DNA of 64,000 nt from an uncultured Bacteroidales bacterium. Its GTDB lineage: Bacteria; Bacteroidota; Bacteroidia; Bacteroidales; F082. The stretch covers positions 1 to 64,000 of the forward strand of contig CAJOEZ010000024.1 in the NCBI GenBank assembly GCA_905233685.1, read 5' to 3'. Below the pieces are notes generated by a model that worked only from the letters and a program-made list of their open reading frames with translations, had not been told where the DNA came from and did no database searches. The position numbers and the translations under genes are program-made. Every line of letters begins with the position of its first letter. Position 1 is the stretch's first letter. Below, piece after piece: positions 1 through 9,265 of the stretch.

Positions 1-1
1 C

Positions 2-811
2 CTCAACCTGACCATCAATGAATCCAGTACCCAAGAAACCCATAATTTTAACGGCGAATGTGATGAGGTTGTTTTCCCGTGGTTTGGCGAGATGCTCCGC
101 TTCACCAAGGACTGCGACACCTTGCTTTCGGGCCTGACTCCTGATAGTTGTCTTTATGAGGTCAACCTTCATATCCGTAACATGCAATACACGCCAACGC
201 CGGTTATTGCCTACACCGAGGACAGCAACTACCACGACGGCGACATCATTCCCGTCATTACCAACACGGAGTTTTTCTCGTTCCAATACGACTTCTTCGT
301 GGAGGACTCGCTCAACCACTTCGACTACTGGGACTCGTGTGAGTGGCACATCAGCAAGGAGTCGTGGCTGATTGAGCCTGATCCCGCTGAATATCAGAAT
401 GTGCCTAACAGACGCTATTGCAGGGTCTTTGTCGCTGAGCACGACGACACTCCAGTAGAGCTGAGTTGTACCGTTTACAACAGCCACTGCGAACCTTTCA
501 GCATCACGAAAAAGTTCTATCTAAAGTCGTCATTCTTCGGCGTCAATGAACAGGATTTGGCAAGGTTTGATTTCACCGTCATTCCTAACCCCAACAATGG
601 TTCTATGGAACTGCGTTTCGAGAATATGGCGGGGAGGGTTAATGTCAAGGTGTATGACATGACCGGCAATCTGGTGGACCAGTTTGAAATCCATAATGAA
701 TCCGACAGCTCCACCTTACCTTATAGTATGCGCCATCATGCTGGCGGGGTGTATTTCTTCGTCGCGACAGGCAAGGAGGGTACGGTGGCCAAAAAGGTCG
801 TCGTCGAATGA
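2..811 (+). CDS. T9SS-sorted secreted protein, 5' end cut by window
   Basis: The frame is open from base 2, so the start lies outside the window; 269 residues are visible. The last ~80 residues form a type A T9SS C-terminal sorting domain: it opens with FDFTVIPNPNNGSMELRF, continues with the typical VKVYDMTGNLV strand and GGVYFFVA, and ends in KKVVVE. The protein is therefore expected to cross the outer membrane by the Por system and be released or anchored at the surface. The upstream part resembles no family I recognise; it is rich in aromatic and acidic residues, as in beta-sandwich surface proteins. The next gene starts 14 bases later on the same strand. The sorting domain is seen directly; the function of the passenger is unknown. 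Confidence 0.85.
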   Translation, partial: LNLTINESSTQETHNFNGECDEVVFPWFGEMLRFTKDCDTLLSGLTPDSCLYEVNLHIRNMQYTPTPVIAYTEDSNYHDGDIIPVITNTEFFSFQYDFFVEDSLNHFDYWDSCEWHISKESWLIEPDPAEYQNVPNRRYCRVFVAEHDDTPVELSCTVYNSHCEPFSITKKFYLKSSFFGVNEQDLARFDFTVIPNPNNGSMELRFENMAGRVNVKVYDMTGNLVDQFEIHNESDSSTLPYSMRHHAGGVYFFVATGKEGTVAKKVVVE

Positions 812-825
812 TAAAACTACGTTGA

Positions 826-1464
826 ATGAATACAAACAAGGTCATATTGAGTCTCGCGTTTCTCTTGGCAGGTGGCTTGGCACTTGTTTCCTGCACCAAA
901 AACGACGACACTACCATTGTTCCCATCGGGACGGAAGATTACATCGAAGACATCCTCGCTGTGGTTCCTGACTCGGCGTTTTGGGCGGATTACGGAAGCA
1001 TCCATCGTGGTCCCATCCCGCCCAATATCGAAGGCGCATATCTGATTGCTCCTCGGTTGCGCATCGGGACTAATGTGCCGGGGATGCCCTCGGAATTGGT
1101 GGAGCCTAACGCCAATCTGAGTTTTACTAAACAGCATAACGGCCTCATTGTCATGGATTTGAACGAAACTTCTGAAACCGTGACGGATACGGTCTTTGTG
1201 ATGGGTAGCGGCTCTAATTTTACGGCCTATTGCATCGAGGACAAAAGCTATGACTTGATCTTGGGCAGTACAAGCTATCATGTGAATTGTCGTCGTGGCA
1301 TCGTCATATCAGGAAAGGTCACGGCGGCAGGGATTTCCGACTTCCGTTATGCCACGATTGTCATGTCGGCGGAGAGCCATCCGGCAGGTGCACCCATGCA
1401 GGAAGCAGGCTCTTATTTCTTCTACAAGGACGGCGACAACTTGGCCGAACGTATGACAAATTGA
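826..1464 (+). CDS. Small lipoprotein of unknown function
   Basis: 212 residues. The N-terminus is a clear lipoprotein signal peptide: basic start (MNTNK), hydrophobic stretch and a lipobox ending ALVSC at about residue 23, followed by KNDD. The mature protein has no enzymatic motif that I recognise and looks like an all-beta domain. It lies between a T9SS cargo gene and an outer-membrane barrel gene with gaps of 14 and 4 bases, so the three are probably cotranscribed. Localisation to the outer membrane or periplasm is inferred from the lipobox. Confidence 0.75.
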   Translation: MNTNKVILSLAFLLAGGLALVSCTKNDDTTIVPIGTEDYIEDILAVVPDSAFWADYGSIHRGPIPPNIEGAYLIAPRLRIGTNVPGMPSELVEPNANLSFTKQHNGLIVMDLNETSETVTDTVFVMGSGSNFTAYCIEDKSYDLILGSTSYHVNCRRGIVISGKVTAAGISDFRYATIVMSAESHPAGAPMQEAGSYFFYKDGDNLAERMTN

Positions 1465-1468
1465 GCGT

Positions 1469-2311
1469 ATGAAAAGGATTTGGATTGTTTTTTTGGTATT
1501 GGCTGTAATTCCTGTGGAAACACTGGCGCAGATGAACCGTAACTCTCAAAAGCAGTTTGAGAATCAATGGATTAGTGTTGGTGTGAAAGGCGGCGTGGGC
1601 GTTTCACGGATGTTGTATTGGCACAACGATGCCTTGGCCCGTCTGCCTCAGGATACGATTCTTTCTCCCGTGTTTGGCCTTTTTGCTGATATTCCATTAA
1701 GCTCGCTGCTATCCGTCGCGCCTGAAGTGATGTATGTGAAGCAGGGCGTGGGCATGAGCTATCAGCATTATACGGGTGCGCATGTGGACTATACGATGAG
1801 CCTGAAAAACATCGATTTACGTGTTCCAATAGAGTTACGTTGGCCAATAGTTCCTTGGTTTCAGCCTTATTTGACTGTAGGCGCAGAGGGTGGGATATGT
1901 CTTGGTGATTCCATCCGCATGGTGCGTACCGCTCCTTCCGCTTATGGTGGCATTGCCCTCAATACGACCATTGCCGTGGGCAAGGCCAACATGAGCCTGT
2001 TTCATGCGGGAGCTTTTGTCGGTGTGGGCATCCGTAGCAAGGTGGAAGTGGGTCGTCGCGATGTGCTGCTGAAACTCGCCGCGAGCTATCATCAGGGCTT
2101 GACCGACACTTATTCTGCCATGGAGAAACAAGGCTCTTCGACTGCTGTCAACGTGAACGCATACCAAATCACGGGAAGTCGGCTTCCGCAAGGTCTTGAG
2201 CTGACTTTGGGCATCGGTCTGTCGCTGAAGGCGCACGACAAAGATGCTTGTGCCACATTTGCCCATGACCGAAATCGACGCCGAGGCCACGGACATTTGT
2301 TCGGTTTCTGA
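1469..2311 (+). CDS. Outer-membrane beta-barrel protein (PorT-like)
   Basis: 280 residues with a cleavable signal peptide (KRIWIVFLVLAVIPVETLAQ). The mature part alternates hydrophobic and polar residues with aromatic strand ends, contains VGVKGGVGVSRMLYW near the start and ends in a strand of the LELTLGIGLSLKA type. These are features of the small 8-10 strand barrels annotated as porin family or PorT-like in Bacteroidota. It starts 4 bases after the upstream lipoprotein gene. The last ~15 residues after the final strand are polar and basic, which is unusual for a barrel, whose C-terminus normally ends in an aromatic residue. The exact role is unknown. Confidence 0.65.
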   Translation: MKRIWIVFLVLAVIPVETLAQMNRNSQKQFENQWISVGVKGGVGVSRMLYWHNDALARLPQDTILSPVFGLFADIPLSSLLSVAPEVMYVKQGVGMSYQHYTGAHVDYTMSLKNIDLRVPIELRWPIVPWFQPYLTVGAEGGICLGDSIRMVRTAPSAYGGIALNTTIAVGKANMSLFHAGAFVGVGIRSKVEVGRRDVLLKLAASYHQGLTDTYSAMEKQGSSTAVNVNAYQITGSRLPQGLELTLGIGLSLKAHDKDACATFAHDRNRRRGHGHLFGF

Positions 2312-2328
2312 AGATTTTCGTAAATTTG
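2296..2328 (+). promoter_or_regulatory. Bacteroidetes-type promoter for the BatA/VWA gene
   Basis: TTTG at 2296-2299 and TAAATTTG at 2321-2328 are separated by 21 bases, matching the Bacteroidetes consensus. The element overlaps the 3' end of the barrel gene and lies just upstream of the ATG at 2351, giving a very short leader. Confidence 0.6.
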
Positions 2329-2350
2329 CCGCCCGAAACAGACAGAACTC

Positions 2351-4375
2351 ATGCGTTTCCTCTATCCCAATATGCTCTGGGGCCTGCTTGCCCTGCTCAT
2401 CCCGATAGCCATCCACCTATTCAACTTCAGGCGGCACAAGCTCGTGTATTTCAGCAATACCGCCGTGTTGCGCAGCATCCAACAAGAGAATGCCAAGACG
2501 CGCAAGTTGAAATACTTGGTGACGCTGCTGTTGCGATGCCTGTTTATCGTGGCTTTGGTACTCGCTTTTGCTTTCCCGTATCGGCCTGACAAACAGTTGA
2601 ATGTGAATACGGCAGACAACATCGTCGGCATTTATATCGACAACTCTATGAGCATGAAGGGACAGTCGCGGCGCACCACTTTGTTGGAGGATGCTCGGCA
2701 ATCGGCAAGAGACTTGGTGCACAAGCTCAATCCCTCGAACCGTTACCTGCTGATGACCAACAACTTCGAGGTGCAGAACGAATATCCGATGAACCAGGAA
2801 GAGATGCTCGACCAGCTCGACCGCATGAATCCCGATGGTGGCCCTGTGCCAATGGGGGAGGTCATCGACCGTTTCAAGATGTTGGCTCAACAGCATGGTT
2901 TTACCACCTCGACACTGTTTGTTTACTCTGATTTTCAGCATAATACCTTCGATTTGTCGGCGGCCAAGGCCGACACGGCCATGCAAGTTGTGGTGGTGCC
3001 GATGATACCGGAGTTTACGAGCAATATCTATATCGATACGGTATGGCTCAGTTCGCCCATTGTGCAACCTGGATTGACCAACGACATCAATGTGCACATC
3101 GTCAACCAAGGCGACAAGGAAGTGAAAGGTTTGCCCGTCAACTTCACGATGAACGGCGCGACAGCGGCTTCTACCACGGTTGACTTGGAGAAAAACGGTG
3201 AGGCCGAAATCGCGATGCAGTTTGTGGTCGACGAGACGGGCGAACAGCGTTGCAGTGTTGGTTTGATGGATCATCCTATCACTTTTGATGATTCCTTCCA
3301 TTTTGTAATCAGCGTAAAACCAAGCCTTTCCGTGGTTGAGTTGGGTAGTGAGAGCCCATATTGTTTTCTGATATTTGAGGACGATGAGCAATTCCAATAC
3401 ACGCTGATGGAGCCTTCGCACTTCGATTTGACTACGCTCTCACAAGCTCAATTGCTTATCGTGAACGAGACTGCCGACCTCAATGAGACCTTGCAACAGA
3501 CCCTGATGGATGCCGTTTCCGAAGGAGCGAGCCTCGTGGTGTTCCCTTCTTTAGACAATCTGAAAAGCAACACTTATCTTTATAATCGATTGGGACTTAC
3601 GTTGATGGAAGCCGACACTAACGCCACGGCGACGGAAGACTTGGCCTTGCAACACGCATTTTTCAGCGACATGATTCTCGACCTGCCGCAACACCCTGAT
3701 TTGCCCAAAGTGAAATGCCATGTCCGACTGAAAACCAACGGTCTCGCCACGGCTTTGCTGACTTTACAGAACGCCGACCCTTTGTTGCTTTCAGAGCAAG
3801 TGGGGAAGGGGCAAGTCTTCGTTTTTACCACGACGTTGCATCCCGATTGTAGCGACTTGGCCGACAACGCTTTGTTTGTCCCAACGATGGTCAAGACGGC
3901 TTTGCTGGGAGGACAGGCAGGAAGGATTTTTTATACTATCGGAATTGATAAAGTGTTGATTTTAAATGATGTAAGTCTTATAGGCGACCGTCAATTCCTT
4001 TTTGCCAACGCTGACCGTAGTTTTGAGATGATGCCTGCCTCGGATGCGAGGAACAATAAGGTCTATCTCTATCTCAACGACAACCTGCCTTCGGCGGGCT
4101 TTTACGACCTTTTAGTCAATGACACCCTGAATCGGGTGACGGCCTGGAACGAAAGCCGTGTGGAGTCGCGCATGGACTTCATCGACCGTGATGACATCGA
4201 GCCTGCCATGAAGAAAGCCGGTTTCAATGTGGCTGCCGTCTTGGACATCACCGATTTTGCCACCGATGACTGGGTCGATGCCATGGCACGGCAGTCGTCG
4301 CAATGGAAACTTTTCGTACTTATTGCCTTGTTAGCCTTGTTAGGTGAGGTGGCGGTGCTGCGATTTTGGAAATAA
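2351..4375 (+). CDS. BatA-domain / VWA membrane protein
   Basis: 674 residues. The N-terminal ~75 residues are the aerotolerance-regulator (BatA) membrane domain: one hydrophobic helix at 9-23 (LWGLLALLIPIAIHL), the FNFRRHK turn, and a second helix near 58-75. A von Willebrand A domain follows with an intact MIDAS motif D97-N-S99-M-S101. The middle region resembles the glutamine-amidotransferase-like and beta-sandwich segments of large Bacteroidota BatA-like proteins. The C-terminus carries a final membrane helix (FVLIALLALLGEVAVL). The ATG at 2351 is the first start after the promoter. Such proteins are thought to act in envelope complexes, often near MoxR ATPases, but none is seen here. It converges with the next gene, 11 bases between stops. 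Confidence 0.85.
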   Translation: MRFLYPNMLWGLLALLIPIAIHLFNFRRHKLVYFSNTAVLRSIQQENAKTRKLKYLVTLLLRCLFIVALVLAFAFPYRPDKQLNVNTADNIVGIYIDNSMSMKGQSRRTTLLEDARQSARDLVHKLNPSNRYLLMTNNFEVQNEYPMNQEEMLDQLDRMNPDGGPVPMGEVIDRFKMLAQQHGFTTSTLFVYSDFQHNTFDLSAAKADTAMQVVVVPMIPEFTSNIYIDTVWLSSPIVQPGLTNDINVHIVNQGDKEVKGLPVNFTMNGATAASTTVDLEKNGEAEIAMQFVVDETGEQRCSVGLMDHPITFDDSFHFVISVKPSLSVVELGSESPYCFLIFEDDEQFQYTLMEPSHFDLTTLSQAQLLIVNETADLNETLQQTLMDAVSEGASLVVFPSLDNLKSNTYLYNRLGLTLMEADTNATATEDLALQHAFFSDMILDLPQHPDLPKVKCHVRLKTNGLATALLTLQNADPLLLSEQVGKGQVFVFTTTLHPDCSDLADNALFVPTMVKTALLGGQAGRIFYTIGIDKVLILNDVSLIGDRQFLFANADRSFEMMPASDARNNKVYLYLNDNLPSAGFYDLLVNDTLNRVTAWNESRVESRMDFIDRDDIEPAMKKAGFNVAAVLDITDFATDDWVDAMARQSSQWKLFVLIALLALLGEVAVLRFWK

Positions 4376-4386
4376 TCTTGCCTCGA

Positions 4387-5166
4387 TCATTTCACCTCGA
4401 TAAAATACTCGTCTTCTTGGGCATAGCGCAACTTTTTCTTGTAGGGGTCATACCGAAGTAGAAGCTGATACATGGCATCCTTTTTTCGCAGTTTGGCTTT
4501 CACATAGTCGTTCATCATGTAGTCGTAGGTGTATTCCGCATAGAGCTTGCCAAGATACACAGCATAATTGTAGACATCATTAAGTTGCAGAGTGTCAATA
4601 GTATAACTGTAGTCAATCTTGCCCGCCCAGAAAGAGTAATCCGTATGGGAGTCGAAGCCATCGATGAGGTTGTGCTCGCAAAACAGCACGGGTTTCCATT
4701 CGCCGTCGCAAATCTCGAACCACGAGGCCACGTTGACCGTGTTCAAGGGGTGCTTGTAGCTGTATTCGTCCGTGTCGCTGAATAGATAATCCTCATACTC
4801 GGTGATGCGTCCCGAAATCTCCATCCGCGAAAGCATGACGAGCCAATTCACCGAATCAACCATCACGTTATCAGCATCTTCTGGAATATAAACATCAAGG
4901 CCGTAAGCTTGCAAACCATCAGCGTAGGCATTGTATAGGACATCCAAGAACAAGTCGTAGCTAAAATCTTGAAGCACATTGGTTTGCATTTGGTATTGGG
5001 TGTTGTATTCTACCTTTACATCAGCCTTTTCGGGAAAATAGACCGCCACGCGAGTGTTGGACTGTTCTGCCACGAAGTTTTTGGCCAATTTCAGTTCTGT
5101 CTGACAAGCTGTAAAAGCCAATAAGAATAGAACTGCCATCAGCATTTTATAAGACTTATTCATCAT
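4387..5166 (-). CDS. Lipoprotein of unknown function
   Basis: 259 residues starting MMNKSYK; the second ATG at 5163 is equally possible. A lipoprotein signal is clear, with lipobox LLAFTAC around residues 15-21. The mature part is rich in Tyr, Asp and Glu and has no motif I can assign. It follows parC on the same strand by 18 bases and is probably cotranscribed with it, though no functional link is obvious. Conserved small lipoproteins downstream of housekeeping genes are common in Bacteroidales. Confidence 0.75.
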   Translation of the reverse strand: MMNKSYKMLMAVLFLLAFTACQTELKLAKNFVAEQSNTRVAVYFPEKADVKVEYNTQYQMQTNVLQDFSYDLFLDVLYNAYADGLQAYGLDVYIPEDADNVMVDSVNWLVMLSRMEISGRITEYEDYLFSDTDEYSYKHPLNTVNVASWFEICDGEWKPVLFCEHNLIDGFDSHTDYSFWAGKIDYSYTIDTLQLNDVYNYAVYLGKLYAEYTYDYMMNDYVKAKLRKKDAMYQLLLRYDPYKKKLRYAQEDEYFIEVK

Positions 5167-5184
5167 TTTGCAAGTTTTGAAGGT

Positions 5185-7932
5185 TTATACATTATCAAAC
5201 AAATCCATCTGTACGCCATCGCCTTTGGTTTCCACGATTTCAAGTGGCACATCGGCGGGATTGACTTCGATTTTCTTCTCATTTTCAGGCTCTTCGTCAG
5301 ATTCTGGGGCCTCAGGGTCTTCTGGCTTTTCTTCGGTCGGTTCGGGTTGGAAAGGCTCCAAGAATTGGAAACTTTCTATTTCTCTCGTGGAGAGGCGTTT
5401 ACCCTTGGCTTTGTAGCTCTTGATGCCAATAAACTCCTCCACGTTGATTTCATCGTCGGGGAAGCAATTGCCCGCGTCGCTGACCTTGTAACTCAGCAAC
5501 AGGCGCGGCAAGTCATCCACACTGCGATCCAAATACTTGGCCTCGGGATGTTCGCCAATGAAGGAAATGCGCGCGTTCAACTTGGTCTCCGCCTCGATGC
5601 AGAAACGCTTCAGGTAGTGCTTCTGCGTCTCGCCTTCGATATAGACGACGGAGAAAATTTCGTCGGGGTCGAACTTGCGGATTTCAATCATGTCGTCGTC
5701 GAAGTGGGTGTTGAGGTCGAAGCCCGAAATCTTGAACTCGCCGTTGCTGAAAATCTGCAAAATCTTGTCCTCACCCTTGAACGCGCCAAGGTATTGTCCG
5801 CGCTTGTCGGCATTGAGGCGGCGCACGGTGTCGTCGTACCAAATCTCACGCGCGTTGAGCGTGGAAACGCCTTCCCCGCTCTTCTTGATTTCCTTGACCT
5901 CATACTTGGTGAGCAGATTGCCGCGCACACCACGACCCTTCACGGCCAGGTCGGCAAAGTTGTAATCGACGGTCTTCTGCTTCTTGTTGAACAGCATCAG
6001 TGTCACCTTGATGACTTCCGCCTCTCCGTTGGGGTTTGAGGAGAAATAGCGCACCTTCGAGCCAGGTTTGCCTTGCGTGAGGTCGTATTCCTTGTCGCGG
6101 GTGACGCCCATCACGGCGAAACGCTTCACGTAGTGCGGCGCGCCGTTCTTGCCGTCGCGATACACGGCGTTATAGGTCGTGCGGTCGTCGTTCTTATGGA
6201 ACACATCAACATGGATAACCTTCTGGCCCACAAAGAGTTTCGGCTGCAATTTGGTCACGATGTACTTGCCGTCCTCGTGGAACACGATGATGTCGTCCAT
6301 GTCGGAGCAGTCGCAGACGTACTCGTATGCCTCCTTGTTTTTCTCGCGTTTCAGACCCTCGCCCGTGCAGACGAAGCCTTCCTCCTTGTTGACATACAGT
6401 TTCTCGTTGTTGGCGGCCACCGCCACGGCGGAGATGTTGTCGAAGTTGCGGATTTCGGTCTTGCGATCGCGACCTTCGCCGTATTTCTCCTTGATGTGTA
6501 GGAAATAGTCGATGGTGTAGTCAACGATGTGGTCGAGGTTGTAATGGGCCTCTTCCATACGCATCTCAATATCAGCCAATTGCTCATCGGCTTTCTTGAG
6601 GTCGAACTTGGAAATCTTGCGCACCGGCTTTTCGCACAGTTTCTCCACGTCTTCGCGGGTCACATCACGTTTCAGCAGTTTACGGTAGGGGTCAAAACGC
6701 CGCTCTATGCCCGTCAATTGGTCGTCCCAAGTGGCGTAGTCCTTGTTTTCCAGTTCTTTGTAAATGCCCTTCTCGAAGAAAATTTTCTCCAACGAAACCC
6801 AATGCCAACTGTTTTCCAACTCGTCAAGCAAAATACGAAGCTCGAGGCTGAGGAGTTCCATTGTGCGGTCGGTGCTAAGTTTCAGGATTTCGCTCACGCC
6901 CATGAAGGCTGGATGCTGGTTGACGATGACACAAGCGTTGGGCGAAATCGACACTTCGCAGTCGGTGAAGGCATATAGTGCGTCAATGGTCTGGTCGGGC
7001 GAAACGCCAGGGTTCAGGTAAATCACGATTTCGCACTGCTCGGCGGTGTTGTCGTCGATTTTCTTGATCTTGATTTTGCCCTTGTCGTTACATTTCACAA
7101 TGCTTTCGATGACTCCGCCTGTTGTAGTTCCGTATGGTATTTCGCTGATGACCAACGTTTTCTTGTCCTGTTGGCTGATTCTAGCACGAATGCGCACCTT
7201 GCCGCCGCGCAGGCCGTCGTTGTAGTTGGTCACGTCCATCAGGCCGCCCGTCGGGAAGTCGGGATAGAGCGTGAAAGGCATGTCGCGCAGGTAGGCGATG
7301 GAAGCGTCAATCAGTTCGTTGAAGTTGTGCGGCAAAAACTTGGAGGCCAAGCCTACGGCAATGCCTTCGGTGCCTTGCGCCAGCAGCAGTGGGAACTTCA
7401 CCGGCAGCGAAACAGGCTCTGCGTTGCGGTTATCGTAAGAGCGCGTCCAGTCGGTGGTCTTGTGGTTGAAAACGACCTCTTTGGCGAACTTCGAGAGTCG
7501 CGCCTCGATGTAACGTGGGGCAGCGGCATCGTCGCCCGTGAGGATGTTGCCGAAGTTGCCCTGCGTGTCCATAAGCAGGTCTTTTTGAGCGAGTTGCACA
7601 AGTGCATCACCGATGGAAGCATCGCCGTGTGGGTGGTATTTCATCGTGTTGCCCACGATGTTGGCCACCTTGTTGAAGCGACCGTCGTCGAGTTCGTCCA
7701 TCGAGTGCAAAATGCGGCGCTGCACGGGCTTCAAGCCGTCCTCGATAGCGGGCACGGCGCGTTCCAGAATGACATACGAGGCATAGTCGAGAAACCAGTT
7801 CTCGAACATGCCTTTTAGCGGTATGACATGATATTCATCCTCTTGAGCCTGAGCGTCTTCTACACCTTCAAAAGTCTCGTCCACCGACGGCTCGTCCAAG
7901 GGTTCGTTTTCCAAGTTTTCTTCGATTTCCAT
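5185..7932 (-). CDS. parC: DNA topoisomerase IV subunit A
   Basis: Type IIA topoisomerase cleavage/religation subunit, 915 residues from the ATG at 7932; an upstream in-frame ATG at 8004 would add a non-conserved stretch overlapping the nadE promoter. The breakage-reunion domain starts near residue 38. It shows GLKPVQRRILHSM (66-78), the quinolone-region motif HPHGDASIGDALV (100-112) and the catalytic tyrosine Y141 in AAPRYIEARL. A coiled-coil/tower region and a beta-pinwheel C-terminal domain follow, ending in a long acidic tail with a terminal MDLFDNV. The absence of a GyrA box (QRRGGKG) favours ParC over GyrA. The ParE partner is not in the window. Divergent from nadE. Confidence 0.9.
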   Translation of the reverse strand: MEIEENLENEPLDEPSVDETFEGVEDAQAQEDEYHVIPLKGMFENWFLDYASYVILERAVPAIEDGLKPVQRRILHSMDELDDGRFNKVANIVGNTMKYHPHGDASIGDALVQLAQKDLLMDTQGNFGNILTGDDAAAPRYIEARLSKFAKEVVFNHKTTDWTRSYDNRNAEPVSLPVKFPLLLAQGTEGIAVGLASKFLPHNFNELIDASIAYLRDMPFTLYPDFPTGGLMDVTNYNDGLRGGKVRIRARISQQDKKTLVISEIPYGTTTGGVIESIVKCNDKGKIKIKKIDDNTAEQCEIVIYLNPGVSPDQTIDALYAFTDCEVSISPNACVIVNQHPAFMGVSEILKLSTDRTMELLSLELRILLDELENSWHWVSLEKIFFEKGIYKELENKDYATWDDQLTGIERRFDPYRKLLKRDVTREDVEKLCEKPVRKISKFDLKKADEQLADIEMRMEEAHYNLDHIVDYTIDYFLHIKEKYGEGRDRKTEIRNFDNISAVAVAANNEKLYVNKEEGFVCTGEGLKREKNKEAYEYVCDCSDMDDIIVFHEDGKYIVTKLQPKLFVGQKVIHVDVFHKNDDRTTYNAVYRDGKNGAPHYVKRFAVMGVTRDKEYDLTQGKPGSKVRYFSSNPNGEAEVIKVTLMLFNKKQKTVDYNFADLAVKGRGVRGNLLTKYEVKEIKKSGEGVSTLNAREIWYDDTVRRLNADKRGQYLGAFKGEDKILQIFSNGEFKISGFDLNTHFDDDMIEIRKFDPDEIFSVVYIEGETQKHYLKRFCIEAETKLNARISFIGEHPEAKYLDRSVDDLPRLLLSYKVSDAGNCFPDDEINVEEFIGIKSYKAKGKRLSTREIESFQFLEPFQPEPTEEKPEDPEAPESDEEPENEKKIEVNPADVPLEIVETKGDGVQMDLFDNV

Positions 7933-7948
7933 AAGTGTTTTTCTACTG

Positions 7949-7981
7949 CTTGCAAAAATAGGAAAAATTTCTCTATATTTG
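7949..7981 (+). promoter_or_regulatory. Promoter for nadE
   Basis: CTTG at 7949-7952 and TATATTTG at 7974-7981, 21 bases apart, match the Bacteroidetes consensus. The predicted transcript begins about 25 bases upstream of the nadE ATG at 8015. Confidence 0.65.
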
Positions 7982-8014
7982 CACGGAAAACAACAACGAA
8001 ACAACTTTAACTAT

Positions 8015-8764
8015 ATGGAAACTTTCAACGCAAAACAAGTGAAGGGCCAAGTGGTCCAATGGATTAGGGATTGGTTTGAACAGAACGGCAAGGGTTGCAA
8101 TGCCGTCATCGGCATTTCGGGCGGGAAGGACAGCAGCGTTGTGGCTGGCCTTTGCGCCGAAGCCCTCGGCAAGGAGCGAGTCATTGGTGTGACCATGCCC
8201 AACGGCGTTCAGCCCGACATCGACGACAGCATGAAACTCATCAACCACCTTGGCATCCGCCATTGCTGTGTCAACATTGGAGACACCTTTAATACATTAA
8301 TGGCAGCAGTCAAGGAACAACTTGGCACTTTGGATGCCGAAGTCAGCCGGCAAACGGTTATCAACCTACCACCGCGCCTGAGAATGAGCACTTTATATGC
8401 CGTCTCACAGTCGATGAACGGTCGCGTGGCCAACACCTGCAACCTTTCCGAAGATTGGGTGGGCTATTCGACCCGCTACGGCGACGCCGCCGGCGACTTT
8501 TCGCCTTTGGGCGGACTTACCGTGCAGGAAGTCAAGGCGATAGGGAAGGAGTTGGGCTTGCCCATTGAGTTGGTGGAGAAGACCCCGTCAGACGGCCTCA
8601 CCAACAAGAGCGACGAGGACAACCTCGGCTTCACATACGCCGTTTTGGACAAATACATCCGCACGGGCATCTGTGACGACCCTGAAACGAAGGCCCTCAT
8701 TGACCACAAGCATGTGACGAATTTGTTCAAGTTGCAGCCGATTCCGCATTTCGAGATGAAGTAA
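8015..8764 (+). CDS. nadE: NH3-dependent NAD+ synthetase
   Basis: 249 residues from the ATG at 8015, chosen because it follows the promoter and begins the conserved part; the frame is open a little further upstream. The N-type ATP pyrophosphatase P-loop is SGGKDSS at 35-41. NLSEDWVGYSTRYGD, GDFSPLGGLTVQEV and the C-terminal KTPSDGL and DEDNLGFTYAVLD motifs are characteristic of NadE. No glutaminase domain is present, so ammonia should be the nitrogen donor in the last step of NAD+ synthesis (deamido-NAD to NAD). It is divergent from parC and probably monocistronic. Confidence 0.92.
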   Translation: METFNAKQVKGQVVQWIRDWFEQNGKGCNAVIGISGGKDSSVVAGLCAEALGKERVIGVTMPNGVQPDIDDSMKLINHLGIRHCCVNIGDTFNTLMAAVKEQLGTLDAEVSRQTVINLPPRLRMSTLYAVSQSMNGRVANTCNLSEDWVGYSTRYGDAAGDFSPLGGLTVQEVKAIGKELGLPIELVEKTPSDGLTNKSDEDNLGFTYAVLDKYIRTGICDDPETKALIDHKHVTNLFKLQPIPHFEMK

Positions 8765-8869
8765 AACAAAGTTAAACCCATCCAAAACCCAAACACGAGC
8801 CCAATCCCAGAAGTTAAGCCCGATGTTCAACGTACTGACTACTCCGAGGAGTTCGCCCGTATCAAGAAG

Positions 8870-9106
8870 GTGTACATCAATTACCATAAGGAATTGTCGG
8901 AATTAAAAAGGAGGTCGAATCTGGGTATGCAATTGCCAAGAGTGTTGTTGTCAATGATTCCGGCGGTGTTGGGCCTTGTTATTTTGATTGTCTCAAAAGA
9001 CATGACAATCAGGATAGTCGCAATGTCAGCAGGTTCGGTGCTAAGCGGTTTGATTGGCACTTTGACGATGGGAAGAAGTAGTTCAAAAACAAGAACAGAT
9101 GGCTGA
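8870..9106 (+). CDS. Small membrane protein, start uncertain
   Basis: 78 residues if the GTG at 8870 is used. An internal ATG at 8927 is preceded by a strong AGGAGGT at about 8909-8915 and would give 59 residues. Two hydrophobic segments (VLLSMIPAVLGLVILIV and a weaker IVAMSAGSVLSGLIGTL) suggest a small inner-membrane protein. The frame stays open back to the nadE stop, and the translated upstream stretch looks coding-like (acidic and basic residues, TDYSEEFARIKK) but has no standard start. The stop overlaps the start of the zinc-ribbon gene. I do not recognise a family. Confidence 0.5.
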   Translation: MYINYHKELSELKRRSNLGMQLPRVLLSMIPAVLGLVILIVSKDMTIRIVAMSAGSVLSGLIGTLTMGRSSSKTRTDG

Positions 9107-9257
9107 GGATATCTTGGATTTGCAACTCAAGTATCAGAAAGAATACAAGTGCCCAAAGTGCGGGAAACAGTATAGTCTGGACTTGCACTGGAAAAAACTT
9201 GAAGCCGAGGGGAAATGCCCTAATCCGAAGTGCGATGCGAAATTCGTGAAACGGTAA
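9099..9257 (+). CDS. Zinc-ribbon miniprotein
   Basis: A 52-residue reading frame beginning ATG at 9099 and ending TAA at 9255-9257. Two cysteine pairs, C18-P-K-C21 and C40-P-N-P-K-C45, are spaced as in a small zinc ribbon, with a basic C-terminus (FVKR). The start overlaps the last 8 bases of the preceding membrane-protein gene, which suggests translational coupling. Function unknown; zinc binding is inferred from the cysteines. Too short for standard gene-length cutoffs, but the cysteine pattern and overlap support it. Confidence 0.6.
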   Translation: MAEDILDLQLKYQKEYKCPKCGKQYSLDLHWKKLEAEGKCPNPKCDAKFVKR

Positions 9258-9265
9258 GATGAGCT

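Noticed and set aside
817-1281. Long antisense reading frame (154 codons) opposite the lipoprotein gene
   Set aside because: It has no signal, domain or promoter and mirrors the codon pattern of the real gene on the plus strand.
5185-7932. Assignment as gyrA
   Set aside because: No GyrA box in the C-terminal domain and a long acidic tail instead; ParC fits better, although only a phylogeny with both paralogues would be decisive.
7932-8004. Upstream start of parC at 8004
   Set aside because: It would add a non-conserved Cys/Phe-rich stretch that overlaps the nadE promoter; the ATG at 7932 gives the usual acidic N-terminus.
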